This document shows, piece after piece, positions 23,675 through 33,059 of a stretch of 64,000 bases of DNA. The stretch covers positions 1 to 64,000 of the forward strand of contig CACWOH010000010.1 in NCBI GenBank assembly GCA_902762435.1, written 5' to 3'. Source of the DNA: an uncultured Bacteroidia bacterium. Lineage in GTDB: Bacteria; Bacteroidota; Bacteroidia; Bacteroidales; UBA932. A program made the position numbers and the translations under genes. The notes beneath the pieces were generated by a model. It was given only the letters and a program-made list of their open reading frames with translations. It made no database searches and was not told the origin of the DNA. Each line of letters starts with the position of its first letter. The stretch's first letter is position 1.

Positions 23675-26497
23675 CTACTTCGTCAGTTCCGTAGCAAAAT
23701 AATTCCCCTTGCGGGCATACGGGATGCCTTCTTTCATCCACACCGGCTCCGGGGCGCCCTGGAGGTAGTGGTCGAAGAACTGCGAGAGGCGGATCGAAAG
23801 GTCCTTCGCGTTGCGGCGCTCCGAGAGGTTGTGCGCCTCGTCGTTGTACTCCAGCAGCCAGGCGGGCTTGCCCAGGCGGCGCAGGCTCATGAAGAACTCG
23901 ATGCCCTGGTACCACGGCACGGCCCCGTCGGCGTCGTTGTGCATGATGAGCACCGGCGTGGTGACGTTGGGTGCGTGGAAGACGGGGGAGTTCTCGATGT
24001 ACAGGTCCAGCCCGCCGGGCTCCCAGAGCGTCTTGCCCACGCGGCTCTGGCCGTGTTCGTACTGCCCGATGCGGCTGTTGCCGGACTCCCAGCGGATGCC
24101 GCCATAGGCGCTCGTCATGTTGCCCACCGGCGCGCCGGCGCCCGCCGCGGCGAACATGTCCGTGCGCGTGACGAGGTAGGCGGTCTGGTAGCCGCCCCAG
24201 CTCTGGCCCTGGATGGCCATGCGCGACTTGTCGATGAAGGGGAACTGCCGGCACATCGCCTCCGCTCCCGCGCAGATGCAGTTGTACGCGCTCTCGCCCG
24301 GATGGCCGTCCCGGTAGACGATATCCGGGATGAACACCACGTAGCCGCGGCTCACGAAGAAGGGGATGTTCACCGTGGAGCGGCTCGGCGCCGGCGCCCG
24401 GTAGCTGTACAGCGACTCGGAGTACTTCTCATAGAAGTAGATCATCAGCGGATAGCTGCCGGACTTGTCCAGGCCGTCCGGCGTGAAGAGCAGGCCGTCC
24501 AGCGGCGTGCCGTCGTAGGCATCCCAGTGCACCAGCTGCACGTCGCCCCAGCGGTAGTCCGCCTGCTGGGGGTTGATCGCCGTCAGCTTGGACTCGCTGG
24601 TCCAGCCGTCGCGGGTGACGTAGAGGTCGTTCGGGTGGCGGAAATCTCCCTTCAGGAAAGCGATCACGTTGGCGTCGGCGGCCTTCGTCACGGAGGAGAA
24701 CCCGCTCTCGGCCAGGAAGCCCTTCGGCTGCCCCGCCTTCGCGGCGTCCACGGTGGCGTAGCCGTTCCGCTTGGTCCGCTCATCGAAGGAGGAAAGGCGC
24801 AGCAAACCCTTGACTGGCAGCGTATTGATGTTCTGGAAAAGGTACGGGTCACTCTTGCGGTCGAGGTTCACGATGCGGTACTGCACCCGGTCGCGACGGC
24901 CCGCGCCGGAGGTCAGGCACACGGCCTTCTTCCCGTCCGGGGAGAAGCGCCACACGTCGTAGCGGTCGGAAAGCAGCAGCGCCTCGTCGCGGCCCGCCCA
25001 CTCGGGCGTGCCGATGGGCGTGTAGCCCTCGAGCGGGTGGTCGTCCTCCTCGTCCCAGAAGTTCACGCCGGTGGGACCGGTCAGGTTTACCTCCGCATCC
25101 GTGGCGAGGTCACGGCAGTACCAGTTGCCGTCTTCGGGGTTGAACCAGGCGAGGTATTTCCCGTAGGGCGAGGGGATTGCATAGCCCTTGGCGGCCTCGC
25201 GCAGGAGCCGGCGGCTGCCGTCGCGCAGGTCCACCAGCGACACGTCCGCACGGCTGTCGGACGCCCACATGTTGTCGATCACATATTTGTCGGTATCGGT
25301 GGAAAGGGCGTAGGCGCCTTCCCCGCCGTCGGGCAGGCTGATCCGGTCTGAAGGGTTTGCGGACAGCACCACGGGCACGCCGGGACGGTCCAGGCCCACC
25401 AGCGCCCGCAGGCTGCGGGTGCGGCCCCGGGCCACCTTGTCCATCGGCGGAACGCTGTGTGCATCCCACACCCAGATGTCCAGCCGGGCCGCCTCGAACT
25501 CATACACGGTCGTATCCTTGGGGGGATAGTACTCCTGCAGGTCGAACACCACGCGGGACGAGCGGTTCGTGAACTTCGGGCGGGCGTTTGCGGACACCAC
25601 CCAGCCCTCCGGCAGGGCGGCGCAGTCCGCGGAAAGCAGTTCGCAGGCGCTCCACTCCGTCACGGCGGGCGTATTCCGGGCGGCCTTCTGCAGCACCCGC
25701 TCCTCCGCCAGGTAGATGGCGTGGCGCGGCGTGCCGTCGGTCTTCTCCTCATCGTCGGTGGCGGTGAACACCAGCTTGTCGCCCGCCGGGTTGAAGGACA
25801 GGCCCGCATAGGCCTTGCGGCCACCGGACAGCGTGTCCACGCTCCCCTTCGCAAAATCATAGAGGATCACCGCGTCGCGCGAGAGCGAGTCCTTCTCCTC
25901 CTTGGCCGTGATCACGGCGAGCCGGTCGCCCGAACGCGATACTTCGAACGCGGAGACGTTCTTCAGCGTGTCCGTGGTCCCGGCCGCGGGCTTGACCACC
26001 AGCAGGTTCTTGGATTTGTTCCCTTTCACTTCCTGCGCGGCGAACAGGTACGGAGCGGTGCTGTAGCCGAGGGCCGTCTGGCCGGATTCGCCGACCATCT
26101 CCCACGCGAAGCTGCGCAGGTCCACGCGCGCCACGCTGTCCTTGGGCTGCTCGTCGGGTTTCTTCTTGTCGATCTTGGCCTGGCGCGTGTCCGCGAAGGG
26201 GGCCTTCACGGTAAACAGGCCGGCGGAGGCGTCCTGCGCCCACTTCAGGCCCGTTCCGCGCGGCACGGCGAGCTCCGCGCCGGTGGCCAGGTTCTTCAGG
26301 TACAGGGTGCCGTCGCCCTCCTGGGGACGGACCTCATAGCTGAGCAGGCGCCCGTCGGGGGAGAGCTGGATCGCGGCGACGGACTGCCAGCCGTCGTATA
26401 CGTCATGGTCGAGGGGCTTCTTCTGGGCCCACAGGGAGCCGTTTCCGGCAAAAAACACGGGTGCGACCAAAAACAGGACAAGTGAGAATCTGCGCAT
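23675..26497 (-). CDS. S9 family peptidase (prolyl oligopeptidase fold), exported
   Basis: A 940-residue exported serine peptidase. The signal peptide MRRFSLVLFLVAPVFFAGNG ends near residue 25. A long beta-propeller covers about 45-650. The hydrolase domain has Ser in GQSWGGYQTA (about 764), Asp in NDADGAVPW (about 857) and His in NDEAHNLSERR (about 887). The long propeller resembles other large Bacteroidetes S9 peptidases of undefined specificity. I start at 26497; the upstream extension has no signal peptide and crosses the trp promoter region. DUF554 follows at 1 base. It is divergent from the trp operon. Confidence 0.9.
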   Translation of the reverse strand: MRRFSLVLFLVAPVFFAGNGSLWAQKKPLDHDVYDGWQSVAAIQLSPDGRLLSYEVRPQEGDGTLYLKNLATGAELAVPRGTGLKWAQDASAGLFTVKAPFADTRQAKIDKKKPDEQPKDSVARVDLRSFAWEMVGESGQTALGYSTAPYLFAAQEVKGNKSKNLLVVKPAAGTTDTLKNVSAFEVSRSGDRLAVITAKEEKDSLSRDAVILYDFAKGSVDTLSGGRKAYAGLSFNPAGDKLVFTATDDEEKTDGTPRHAIYLAEERVLQKAARNTPAVTEWSACELLSADCAALPEGWVVSANARPKFTNRSSRVVFDLQEYYPPKDTTVYEFEAARLDIWVWDAHSVPPMDKVARGRTRSLRALVGLDRPGVPVVLSANPSDRISLPDGGEGAYALSTDTDKYVIDNMWASDSRADVSLVDLRDGSRRLLREAAKGYAIPSPYGKYLAWFNPEDGNWYCRDLATDAEVNLTGPTGVNFWDEEDDHPLEGYTPIGTPEWAGRDEALLLSDRYDVWRFSPDGKKAVCLTSGAGRRDRVQYRIVNLDRKSDPYLFQNINTLPVKGLLRLSSFDERTKRNGYATVDAAKAGQPKGFLAESGFSSVTKAADANVIAFLKGDFRHPNDLYVTRDGWTSESKLTAINPQQADYRWGDVQLVHWDAYDGTPLDGLLFTPDGLDKSGSYPLMIYFYEKYSESLYSYRAPAPSRSTVNIPFFVSRGYVVFIPDIVYRDGHPGESAYNCICAGAEAMCRQFPFIDKSRMAIQGQSWGGYQTAYLVTRTDMFAAAGAGAPVGNMTSAYGGIRWESGNSRIGQYEHGQSRVGKTLWEPGGLDLYIENSPVFHAPNVTTPVLIMHNDADGAVPWYQGIEFFMSLRRLGKPAWLLEYNDEAHNLSERRNAKDLSIRLSQFFDHYLQGAPEPVWMKEGIPYARKGNYFATELTK

Positions 26498-26546
26498 AAA
26501 CAAGCAATTTTTGTTGTTGCAAGATACGAAAAAACTGCATTTTTCT

Positions 26547-26577
26547 ATTGCATTTCCCGATTTGTTTCCTACATTTG
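26547..26577 (+). promoter_or_regulatory. Promoter of the trp operon
   Basis: ATTG (26547-26550), 19 bases, perfect TACATTTG (26570-26577). The trpL ATG is 8 bases beyond the -7 element, so the leader peptide would be read from the extreme 5' end of the mRNA. Confidence 0.6.
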
Positions 26578-26585
26578 CAAATAGT

Positions 26586-26654
26586 ATGATCATCCGCAAA
26601 GCTGCATATTGGTGGTGGCGCCTGTTACAACTCAAACCAGTCGTAAGAGGTTGA
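26586..26654 (+). CDS. trpL: trp leader peptide with three consecutive Trp codons
   Basis: A 22-codon frame: MIIRKAAYWWWRLLQL, then six more residues and TGA. Three TGG codons in a row are the hallmark of a translational attenuator. It lies between a consensus promoter and a strong terminator hairpin and just ahead of trpB. Ribosome stalling at the Trp codons under tryptophan starvation would favour an antiterminator. I could not define the competing stems with certainty; TGCATA upstream of the Trp codons can pair with TATGCA at about 26662-26668. Confidence 0.8.
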   Translation: MIIRKAAYWWWRLLQLKPVVRG

Positions 26655-26691
26655 CGCTCCGTATGCATATCTGAACCAGAAAGATACATCA

Positions 26692-26726
26692 AAAAGGGCC
26701 CTGCCGCATTGCGACAGGGCCCTTTT
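26692..26726 (+). terminator. trp attenuator terminator hairpin
   Basis: AAAAGGGCCCTG (26692-26703) pairs perfectly with CAGGGCCCTTTT (26715-26726) around an 11-base loop. It ends 23 bases before the trpB ATG, 37 bases after the leader-peptide stop. Confidence 0.82.
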
Positions 26727-26749
26727 CAGATTTTAAACCCCCATACAAG

Positions 26750-27934
26750 ATGAAAAGTTACTTGGTAGATTCAGAAGGTTATTACGGCGAATTCGGAGGC
26801 GCGTACGTCCCCGAAATCCTGCACAAATGCGTGGAAGACCTGCAGCGGGCCTACCTGCCCATCCTCGAAAGCGAAGGCTTCCGGCGGGAGTACCGCGCCC
26901 TGCTGCGCGACTACGTGGGGCGGCCGAGCCCGCTGTACCGGGCGAGGCGCCTGTCCGAGCGCTACGGCACGCAGATCTGGCTCAAGCGCGAAGACCTCAA
27001 CCACACCGGGGCCCACAAGATCAACAACACGGTGGGGCAGATTCTCGTGGCCCGGCAGATGGGCAAGCGGCGCATCATCGCCGAGACGGGTGCCGGCCAG
27101 CACGGCGTGGCCACGGCCACGGTGTGTGCGCTGATGGACATGGAATGCGTGGTGTACATGGGCGAGACCGACGTCCGCCGCCAGCGGATCAACGTCGAGA
27201 AGATGAAGATGCTCGGCGCCACCGTGGTCCCGGTCCATTCCGGCAACAAGACGCTCAAGGACGCCACCAACGAGGCCATCCGCGACTGGTGCTGCCACCC
27301 CGCCGACACCTTCTACATCATCGGTTCCACCGTGGGCCCGCACCCCTATCCCGATATGGTGGCCCGGCTGCAGTCGGTCATCAGCGAGGAGATCAAGGCC
27401 CAGCTCCTGGAACAAACGGGACGGGATTATCCCGACTACCTGATGGCCTGCGTGGGCGGCGGGTCCAACGCCGGGGGCACCATCTACCATTATATAGACG
27501 ACCCGCGCGTGAAGATCGTGCTCGCGGAAGCCGGCGGCCTCGGAGTGGACAGCGGCAAGACCGCCGCCACCATCGCCCTCGGCCAGGTGGGCATCCTGCA
27601 CGGCGCCAAGAGCTACGTGATCCAGAGCCCGGACGGGCAGATCGAGGAACCGTACTCCATCAGCGCCGGGCTGGACTATCCGGGCATCGGCCCGATGCAC
27701 GCGAACCTGGCGGCACAGGGCCGCGCCCGCGTGATCCCGGTGAACGACGACGAGGCCGTGGCCGCCGCCTTCGAGCTGACGCGCCTGGAGGGCATCATCC
27801 CCGCCCTGGAGAGCGCACACGCCCTGGGCGCCCTGGCCAAGATGGACTTCCGCCCGGAAGACATCGTCGTGCTGACCGTCTCCGGCCGGGGCGACAAGGA
27901 CATCGAAACCTACCTCAGCTACTACCCGCGATGA
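26750..27934 (+). CDS. trpB: Tryptophan synthase beta chain
   Basis: A PLP enzyme that joins indole and serine to give tryptophan, 394 residues, normal length. The PLP lysine lies in HTGAHKINNTVGQ (about residue 85), the allosteric and cofactor loops GAGQHGVATATV and GGGSNAGG are intact. It is the first gene of trpBEGDCFA; its stop overlaps the trpE start in ATGA. TrpA, its partner, is the last gene of the operon. Confidence 0.98.
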   Translation: MKSYLVDSEGYYGEFGGAYVPEILHKCVEDLQRAYLPILESEGFRREYRALLRDYVGRPSPLYRARRLSERYGTQIWLKREDLNHTGAHKINNTVGQILVARQMGKRRIIAETGAGQHGVATATVCALMDMECVVYMGETDVRRQRINVEKMKMLGATVVPVHSGNKTLKDATNEAIRDWCCHPADTFYIIGSTVGPHPYPDMVARLQSVISEEIKAQLLEQTGRDYPDYLMACVGGGSNAGGTIYHYIDDPRVKIVLAEAGGLGVDSGKTAATIALGQVGILHGAKSYVIQSPDGQIEEPYSISAGLDYPGIGPMHANLAAQGRARVIPVNDDEAVAAAFELTRLEGIIPALESAHALGALAKMDFRPEDIVVLTVSGRGDKDIETYLSYYPR

Positions 27935-29322
27935 ACCCCTTCCGCTACACCCTCGCCTGCCGGGAACTGCCCGGCGACCTGCACACCCCGGTCTCGGCCT
28001 ACCTGCGCCTCCGGGACGCATCCACCCGCTCCATCCTGATGGAGAGCAGCGACTTCCACGCCGGGCGCGAGGCCCGTTCGTTCATCGCCCTGGAGCCGCT
28101 CGCGGAGGTGGGGCTCGCCCACGGCACCGGCTTCTTCCGCCTGCCGGACGGGTCCGTCCGCGAAAGGCCCGTCGACGAAAGCTATCCGGCCGACCGGCTG
28201 ATCCGCGACTTCATGGACTGTTTCTCGCTGGATGACAGGCGGGCGGACCTGTGGGGCTTCACCTCATTCAACGCCGTCCGCTACTTCGAGGACATCCCCG
28301 TCAAGGACGAGACGCGCGCGGAGAACGACGCCCCGGACCTGCTCTACATTCTCTTCCGCTACTGCCTCGTGTTCGACCACTTCCGCAACAGTTTGATTCT
28401 CAAGGAACTGGTACCGGAGGGAGAAGCGCCGCAGGGCGAGCGCATCGTGCGCCTGCTGGGCCGCGCCGCGACCAACCTCTACGACTTCCGCCCAGTGGGC
28501 GAGACCCGCTCCCCGCTCACGGACGAGCAGCACCGCGAGAACATCCGCCGCGGCATCGCGCACTGCCGGCGCGGCGACGTGTTCCAGGTGGTCCTGTCGC
28601 GCCGCTTCGTCCAGCGCTACGAAGGCGACGACTTCCAGCTGTACCGCGCCCTGCGCGGCATCAACCCCTCCCCGTATCTCTTCTACATGGATTTCGGCGG
28701 CTACCGCATCTTCGGCTCCTCGCCCGAGACGCACTGCCGCATCGAGGGCGGACGCGCCGCCATCGACCCCATCGCAGGCACGGCGCGGCGGACCGGCGAC
28801 GACGCACAGGACGCCCGGGCGGCGGAATTCCTCCGCAGCGATCCCAAGGAGAACGCCGAGCACGTGATGCTGGTGGACCTGGCCCGCAACGACCTCTCGC
28901 GCAACTGCCACGACGTCCGGGTGGACTTCTACAAGGAACTGCAGTACTACTCGCACGTCATCCACCTGGTCAGCCGGGTGAGCGGCGAGCTGGACGAAGG
29001 CGCCGAAAGCGTCCGGACCTTCATCGACACCTTCCCCGCCGGAACGCTTTCCGGCGCCCCGAAGGTGCGCGCGATGCAGATCATCACCGAGCTGGAACCC
29101 CACAACCGCGGGGCCTACGGCGGCTGCGTGGGCAGCATCGGGTTCGACGGTTCGCTCAACCAGGCCATCACCATCCGCACCTTCGTGAGCCGGGGCGGGG
29201 AACTGTGGTTCCAGGCCGGCGGCGGCATCGTCGCGAAGAGCGATCCCGAGCGCGAACTCCAGGAAGTGAACAACAAGCTCGGCGCGCTGCGCAAGGCCGT
29301 CGAACTCGCCGCAAAACTCTGA
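27931..29322 (+). CDS. trpE: Anthranilate synthase component I
   Basis: The chorismate-binding subunit, 463 residues; with TrpG it converts chorismate and glutamine to anthranilate. The chorismate-binding half carries DVFQVVLSRRF, PYLFYMDFGGYRIFGSSPE, IDPIAGTARRTG and FPAGTLSGAPKVRAM. The start is an overlapping ATGA with trpB. The usual Trp feedback-site LLES-type motif near the N-terminus appears as ILMESSDF. Confidence 0.96.
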   Translation: MNPFRYTLACRELPGDLHTPVSAYLRLRDASTRSILMESSDFHAGREARSFIALEPLAEVGLAHGTGFFRLPDGSVRERPVDESYPADRLIRDFMDCFSLDDRRADLWGFTSFNAVRYFEDIPVKDETRAENDAPDLLYILFRYCLVFDHFRNSLILKELVPEGEAPQGERIVRLLGRAATNLYDFRPVGETRSPLTDEQHRENIRRGIAHCRRGDVFQVVLSRRFVQRYEGDDFQLYRALRGINPSPYLFYMDFGGYRIFGSSPETHCRIEGGRAAIDPIAGTARRTGDDAQDARAAEFLRSDPKENAEHVMLVDLARNDLSRNCHDVRVDFYKELQYYSHVIHLVSRVSGELDEGAESVRTFIDTFPAGTLSGAPKVRAMQIITELEPHNRGAYGGCVGSIGFDGSLNQAITIRTFVSRGGELWFQAGGGIVAKSDPERELQEVNNKLGALRKAVELAAKL

Positions 29323-29327
29323 CAGCC

Positions 29328-29891
29328 ATGAAGATCGTCATCATAGACAACTACGACTCGTTCACCTTCAACCTGGTGCACCTCGTGCGGGAACTCGGCT
29401 GCTCGCCCTGCGTCCTGCGCAACGACCGCTTCGATCCGGAATCCCTCGCGGACTTCGACAAGATCCTGCTCTCCCCGGGCCCCGGCATCCCGTCGGAAGC
29501 CGCGCTGATGCCCGAGGTCATCCGGCGCTACGCCGCCAGCAAACCCATCCTGGGCGTGTGCCTGGGCGAGCAGGCCCTCGGCGAGGCCTTCGGGGCCCGG
29601 CTCGTGAACCTCGAGTCCGTCTTCCACGGCGTGCAGACCCCCTGCCGCCTGACGGTCCGCGACTACCTGTTCGACGGGCTGCCGGAGGTATTCCCCGTGG
29701 GACGCTACCACTCCTGGGTGGTGGACGCCGCCACGCTGCCCGCCTGCCTGGAGGCCACCGCCCTGAGCGAGGAAGGGCAGGTGATGGCCCTACGCCACCG
29801 CCGCCTGGACCTGCGCGGCGTGCAGTTCCATCCCGAAAGCATCCTCACGCCGGACGGAAAAAGAATCATCGAAAACTGGTTGAATCATTAA
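29328..29891 (+). CDS. trpG: Anthranilate synthase component II (glutamine amidotransferase)
   Basis: A class I glutamine amidotransferase of 187 residues supplying ammonia to TrpE. Nucleophile Cys is in GVCLGEQ and the His-Glu pair in VQFHPESI; the start is IIDNYDSFTFNLVH. The residue after the nucleophile elbow glycine is Glu where many TrpG proteins have His (GVCLGHQ). It begins 5 bases after trpE. Confidence 0.96.
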   Translation: MKIVIIDNYDSFTFNLVHLVRELGCSPCVLRNDRFDPESLADFDKILLSPGPGIPSEAALMPEVIRRYAASKPILGVCLGEQALGEAFGARLVNLESVFHGVQTPCRLTVRDYLFDGLPEVFPVGRYHSWVVDAATLPACLEATALSEEGQVMALRHRRLDLRGVQFHPESILTPDGKRIIENWLNH

Positions 29892-29904
29892 AAGAAAACG
29901 CAAT

Positions 29905-30900
29905 ATGAAACAGTATCTGAACCAACTCATCGAAGGGGAGACCCTCTCCCGCGAGCAGACGCACGACATCCTGCTCGGCATCACCCGCCAGCAGTTCAAC
30001 GACGCCCAGATCGCCGCGCTGCTGATGGCTTTCCAGACCCGCGGCGTCACCGTGGACGAACTCCTCGGCTTCCGCGACGGCCTGCTGGAGACCGGCCGGC
30101 ACATCGACCTGGACGACTGCAACACCCTGGATATCGTGGGCACCGGCGGCGACGGCAAGAACACCTTCAACATCTCCACCTGCGCGGCCTTCGTGATCGC
30201 CGGGGCCGGCTACAAGGTTACCAAGCACGGCAACGGCGCCAGCACCTCCGTGAGCGGCGCCAGTACGGTCCTGGAGGCCCACGGCGTCAAGTTCACGGAC
30301 GATCCGGACCGGCTCCGGCGCTCGCTGGACGAGACCGGGTTCTGCTACTTCCACGCCCCGCTCTTCGCCTACGGGATGAAATTCGTGGGACCGGTGCGCC
30401 GCGCGCTCGGCGTGCCCACCTGCTTCAACCTGCTGGGCCCCCTGGTGAATCCCTGCCAGCCGAAGAACTCCCTGCACGGCACCGCCACGCAGGCCCAGCA
30501 GCGCCTATACGTGCGGGCCCACCAGAAAATCGGCGACAACTACGGCGTGCTCACCAGCTACGACGGCTACGACGAGATTTCGCTGACTTCCGGATTCAAG
30601 CTCGTCACCCCGAATTTCGAGAAGGTCTTCACGCCCAAGGACCTGGGGCTCAACTATGTAGAGCCGAAGGACATCTACGGCGGGCAGACCGCGGACGAGG
30701 CGCGGCGGATCTTCGACTCCGTGCTCGAGGGCACGGCCACCGAGGCGCAGAAGTCGGTCATCCTGGCCAACGCCGCCTGCGGCATCTCCATCATCGACCG
30801 CAACCTGTCCGTGGAGGAGTCCATCGCCCTGTGCCGCGAGTCGCTGGACAGCGGCCGCGCCCTGAAATCCTTCCGCCGCTTCGTCGAAATGAACAGCTGA
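29905..30900 (+). CDS. trpD: Anthranilate phosphoribosyltransferase
   Basis: Transfers phosphoribose from PRPP to anthranilate; 331 residues, normal length. The PRPP-binding loop is DIVGTGGDGKNTFNIST, followed by KHGNGASTSVSGAST; a third anchor is FNLLGPLVNP. It is 13 bases after trpG and 1 base before trpC. Confidence 0.97.
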   Translation: MKQYLNQLIEGETLSREQTHDILLGITRQQFNDAQIAALLMAFQTRGVTVDELLGFRDGLLETGRHIDLDDCNTLDIVGTGGDGKNTFNISTCAAFVIAGAGYKVTKHGNGASTSVSGASTVLEAHGVKFTDDPDRLRRSLDETGFCYFHAPLFAYGMKFVGPVRRALGVPTCFNLLGPLVNPCQPKNSLHGTATQAQQRLYVRAHQKIGDNYGVLTSYDGYDEISLTSGFKLVTPNFEKVFTPKDLGLNYVEPKDIYGGQTADEARRIFDSVLEGTATEAQKSVILANAACGISIIDRNLSVEESIALCRESLDSGRALKSFRRFVEMNS

Positions 30901-30901
30901 C

Positions 30902-31654
30902 ATGGACATCCTGGAAACCATCCTCGCCACGAAACACCGGGAACTGACGTTCGGGAAACGGCGTTCCCTGAAGCAGGCCCTGCTGGACTCGCCCACCGGC
31001 ATCATCGCGGAATTCAAGCGCAAGTCGCCCTCGAAAGGCTGGATCCACGCCGACGCCCGGCCCGAGGCGGTCGTGCCCGCCTATGCGGCGGCGGGCGCGG
31101 CGGCGCTCAGCATCCTCACCGATGAAAGCTACTTCGGCGGGAGCCTGGACTACATCCGGCAGGTCCGCCCGCTGGTGGACCTCCCCATCCTGCGCAAGGA
31201 CTTCATCATCGACCCCTACCAGTTGTACCAGGCCGCGGAGGCGGGCGCCGACGCCGTGCTGCTCATCGCCGCGTGCCTGAGCCGTGCGGACTGCGCCGCC
31301 CTGACGGCGGAGGCGCACCGGCTCGGGCTGGAGGTGCTGCTGGAGATCCACGACGCCGCCGAGCTGGACTACGTCAGTCCGGAGGTGGACGTCGTGGGCG
31401 TGAACAACCGCCACCTCGGCAGTTTCGTCACCGACGTGCAGACCTCGTTCGACCTGGCCCCGTTGCTTCCCCCGCCCTCCACAACGACAGCGCAAGCAAC
31501 GGGGACGGTGTTCGTCTCGGAGAGCGGCATCGGCGACCCGGAAACCGTACGGAAACTGCGGGCGGCGGGCTTCCGCGGCTTCCTGATGGGCGGACGCTTC
31601 ATGAAAAACCCCGACCCGGGCGCCGCCCTGGCCGACTTCATCCGGGCGATATGA
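30902..31654 (+). CDS. trpC: Indole-3-glycerol phosphate synthase
   Basis: A TIM-barrel enzyme of 250 residues closing the indole ring. Signatures: IIAEFKRKSPSKGWI, ALSILTDESYFGG, LRKDFIIDPYQL and VSESGI. Between strands 6 and 7 it carries about a dozen extra residues, PPPSTTTAQATG, encoded by a palindromic DNA segment (31460-31502). The stop overlaps the trpF start in ATGA. Confidence 0.96.
   Translation: MDILETILATKHRELTFGKRRSLKQALLDSPTGIIAEFKRKSPSKGWIHADARPEAVVPAYAAAGAAALSILTDESYFGGSLDYIRQVRPLVDLPILRKDFIIDPYQLYQAAEAGADAVLLIAACLSRADCAALTAEAHRLGLEVLLEIHDAAELDYVSPEVDVVGVNNRHLGSFVTDVQTSFDLAPLLPPPSTTTAQATGTVFVSESGIGDPETVRKLRAAGFRGFLMGGRFMKNPDPGAALADFIRAI
31460..31502. repeat. Palindromic insertion inside trpC
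   Basis: CCGTTGCTT (31460-31468) and AAGCAACGG (31494-31502) form a perfect 9-bp inverted repeat around 25 bases. It encodes residues that are extra compared with the usual TrpC loop before VSESGI, and stays in frame. Confidence 0.55.
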
Positions 31655-32274
31655 TCAACGGACAGCTCATCAAGGTGTGCGGCATGACCGAAGGCGAGAA
31701 CATCCGCGCCGTGGAAGCCCTGGGGGTGGACCTGATCGGCTTCATCTTCTACCCGGGCTCGCCGCGCTTCGTGCGCGAAACGCCCTCCTACCTGCCCCGC
31801 CGGGCCGGACGCGTGGGCGTGTTCGTGGACGCCACGCGCGACGAGATCCTGCGCCGTCACGACACCTTCCGCTTCGACTACGTCCAGCTCCACGGCTCCG
31901 AGAGCCCGGAATTCTGCGCCGCGCTGCGCGAACGGGACGGCCTGCGCGTCATCAAGGCCTTCGGCATCGCCGAGGAGAGCGTACGGAACACCGTGGCCGG
32001 CTACGAGGGCAGCTGCGACCTGTTCCTCTTCGACACCAAGACCCCCGGACACGGCGGCAGCGGCCAGCGTTTCGACTGGTCCGTCATGGACGACTACGAA
32101 GAGAAGACCCGCTTCCTGCTCAGCGGCGGCATCGGGCTCGACACGGTGGAGATCCTCCACGATTTCATCTACCCGTACCTCGCGGGCATCGACCTCAACA
32201 GCCGCTTTGAAACGGCTCCGGGCATCAAAGACCCGGACCAGATAGAAGTCTTTTTAGAAAACTTGCAACGATAA
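31651..32274 (+). CDS. trpF: Phosphoribosylanthranilate isomerase
   Basis: An Amadori isomerase, 207 residues, TIM barrel. The catalytic Cys sits in IKVCGMTEGENI and the general acid Asp in LFDTKTPGHGGSG; the phosphate end is LSGGIG and GIDLNSRFE. It overlaps trpC by 4 bases and ends 4 bases before trpA. Confidence 0.96.
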   Translation: MINGQLIKVCGMTEGENIRAVEALGVDLIGFIFYPGSPRFVRETPSYLPRRAGRVGVFVDATRDEILRRHDTFRFDYVQLHGSESPEFCAALRERDGLRVIKAFGIAEESVRNTVAGYEGSCDLFLFDTKTPGHGGSGQRFDWSVMDDYEEKTRFLLSGGIGLDTVEILHDFIYPYLAGIDLNSRFETAPGIKDPDQIEVFLENLQR

Positions 32275-32278
32275 GGAA

Positions 32279-33055
32279 ATGAACCGGATAGACAATCTTT
32301 TCAGCACCCGCCCGCAGCGCCTGCTCTCCATCTATTTCTGCGCCGGGGCCCCCACTCCCGACGGTACTGCGGACGTCATCCGCACCCTGGCACGCGAAGG
32401 CGTGGACATGATCGAAATCGGCATCCCCTTCAGCGATCCGATGGCCGACGGGCCCGTGATCCAGGACGCCGCCACGAAGGCCCTCCGGAACGGGATGACC
32501 CTCGAAAAACTCTTCTCCCAGCTCGAGGACATCCGCCGCGACGTGGACATTCCCCTCATCCTGATGGGCTACCTGAACCCCATTTTCCGCTATGGCTTCG
32601 AGGCGTTCTGCGCCCGCTGCGCGAGCGTGGGCGTGGACGGGATGATCATCCCGGACCTGCCCTTCAAGGACTATATGGAGAGTTACAAGGACGTGGCCGC
32701 CCGGTACGGGCTGCGCTTCATCATGCTCATCACCCCGGAGACATCCGAGGAGCGCGTGCGCCTGATCGGCGAGCACAGCTCGGGCTTCATCTACATGGTC
32801 TCGTCGGCCGCCACGACCGGCGCCCAGAAGGACTTCGACGCCCGCAAGCAGGCCTATTTCAAGCGGATCGCGGACCTGGACCTGGACATTCCGCGGATGG
32901 TGGGCTTCGGCATCAGCAACCGCCAGACCTTCGACGCCGCCTGCGAATACGCCAGCGGAGGCATCATCGGCAGCCGCTTCGTGTCGCTGCTGGACGAAAC
33001 CGGCGGAGACGCCCAAAAAGCGATCCGCCGGTTAAAATCGGATATCGGACTGTAA
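32279..33055 (+). CDS. trpA: Tryptophan synthase alpha chain
   Basis: Splits indole-3-glycerol phosphate into indole and glyceraldehyde 3-phosphate; 258 residues. Catalytic Glu is in DMIEIGIPFSDPMADGPVIQ and Asp in DGMIIPDLPF. Last gene of the operon; a large hairpin follows. Confidence 0.97.
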   Translation: MNRIDNLFSTRPQRLLSIYFCAGAPTPDGTADVIRTLAREGVDMIEIGIPFSDPMADGPVIQDAATKALRNGMTLEKLFSQLEDIRRDVDIPLILMGYLNPIFRYGFEAFCARCASVGVDGMIIPDLPFKDYMESYKDVAARYGLRFIMLITPETSEERVRLIGEHSSGFIYMVSSAATTGAQKDFDARKQAYFKRIADLDLDIPRMVGFGISNRQTFDAACEYASGGIIGSRFVSLLDETGGDAQKAIRRLKSDIGL

Positions 33056-33059
33056 CGCT

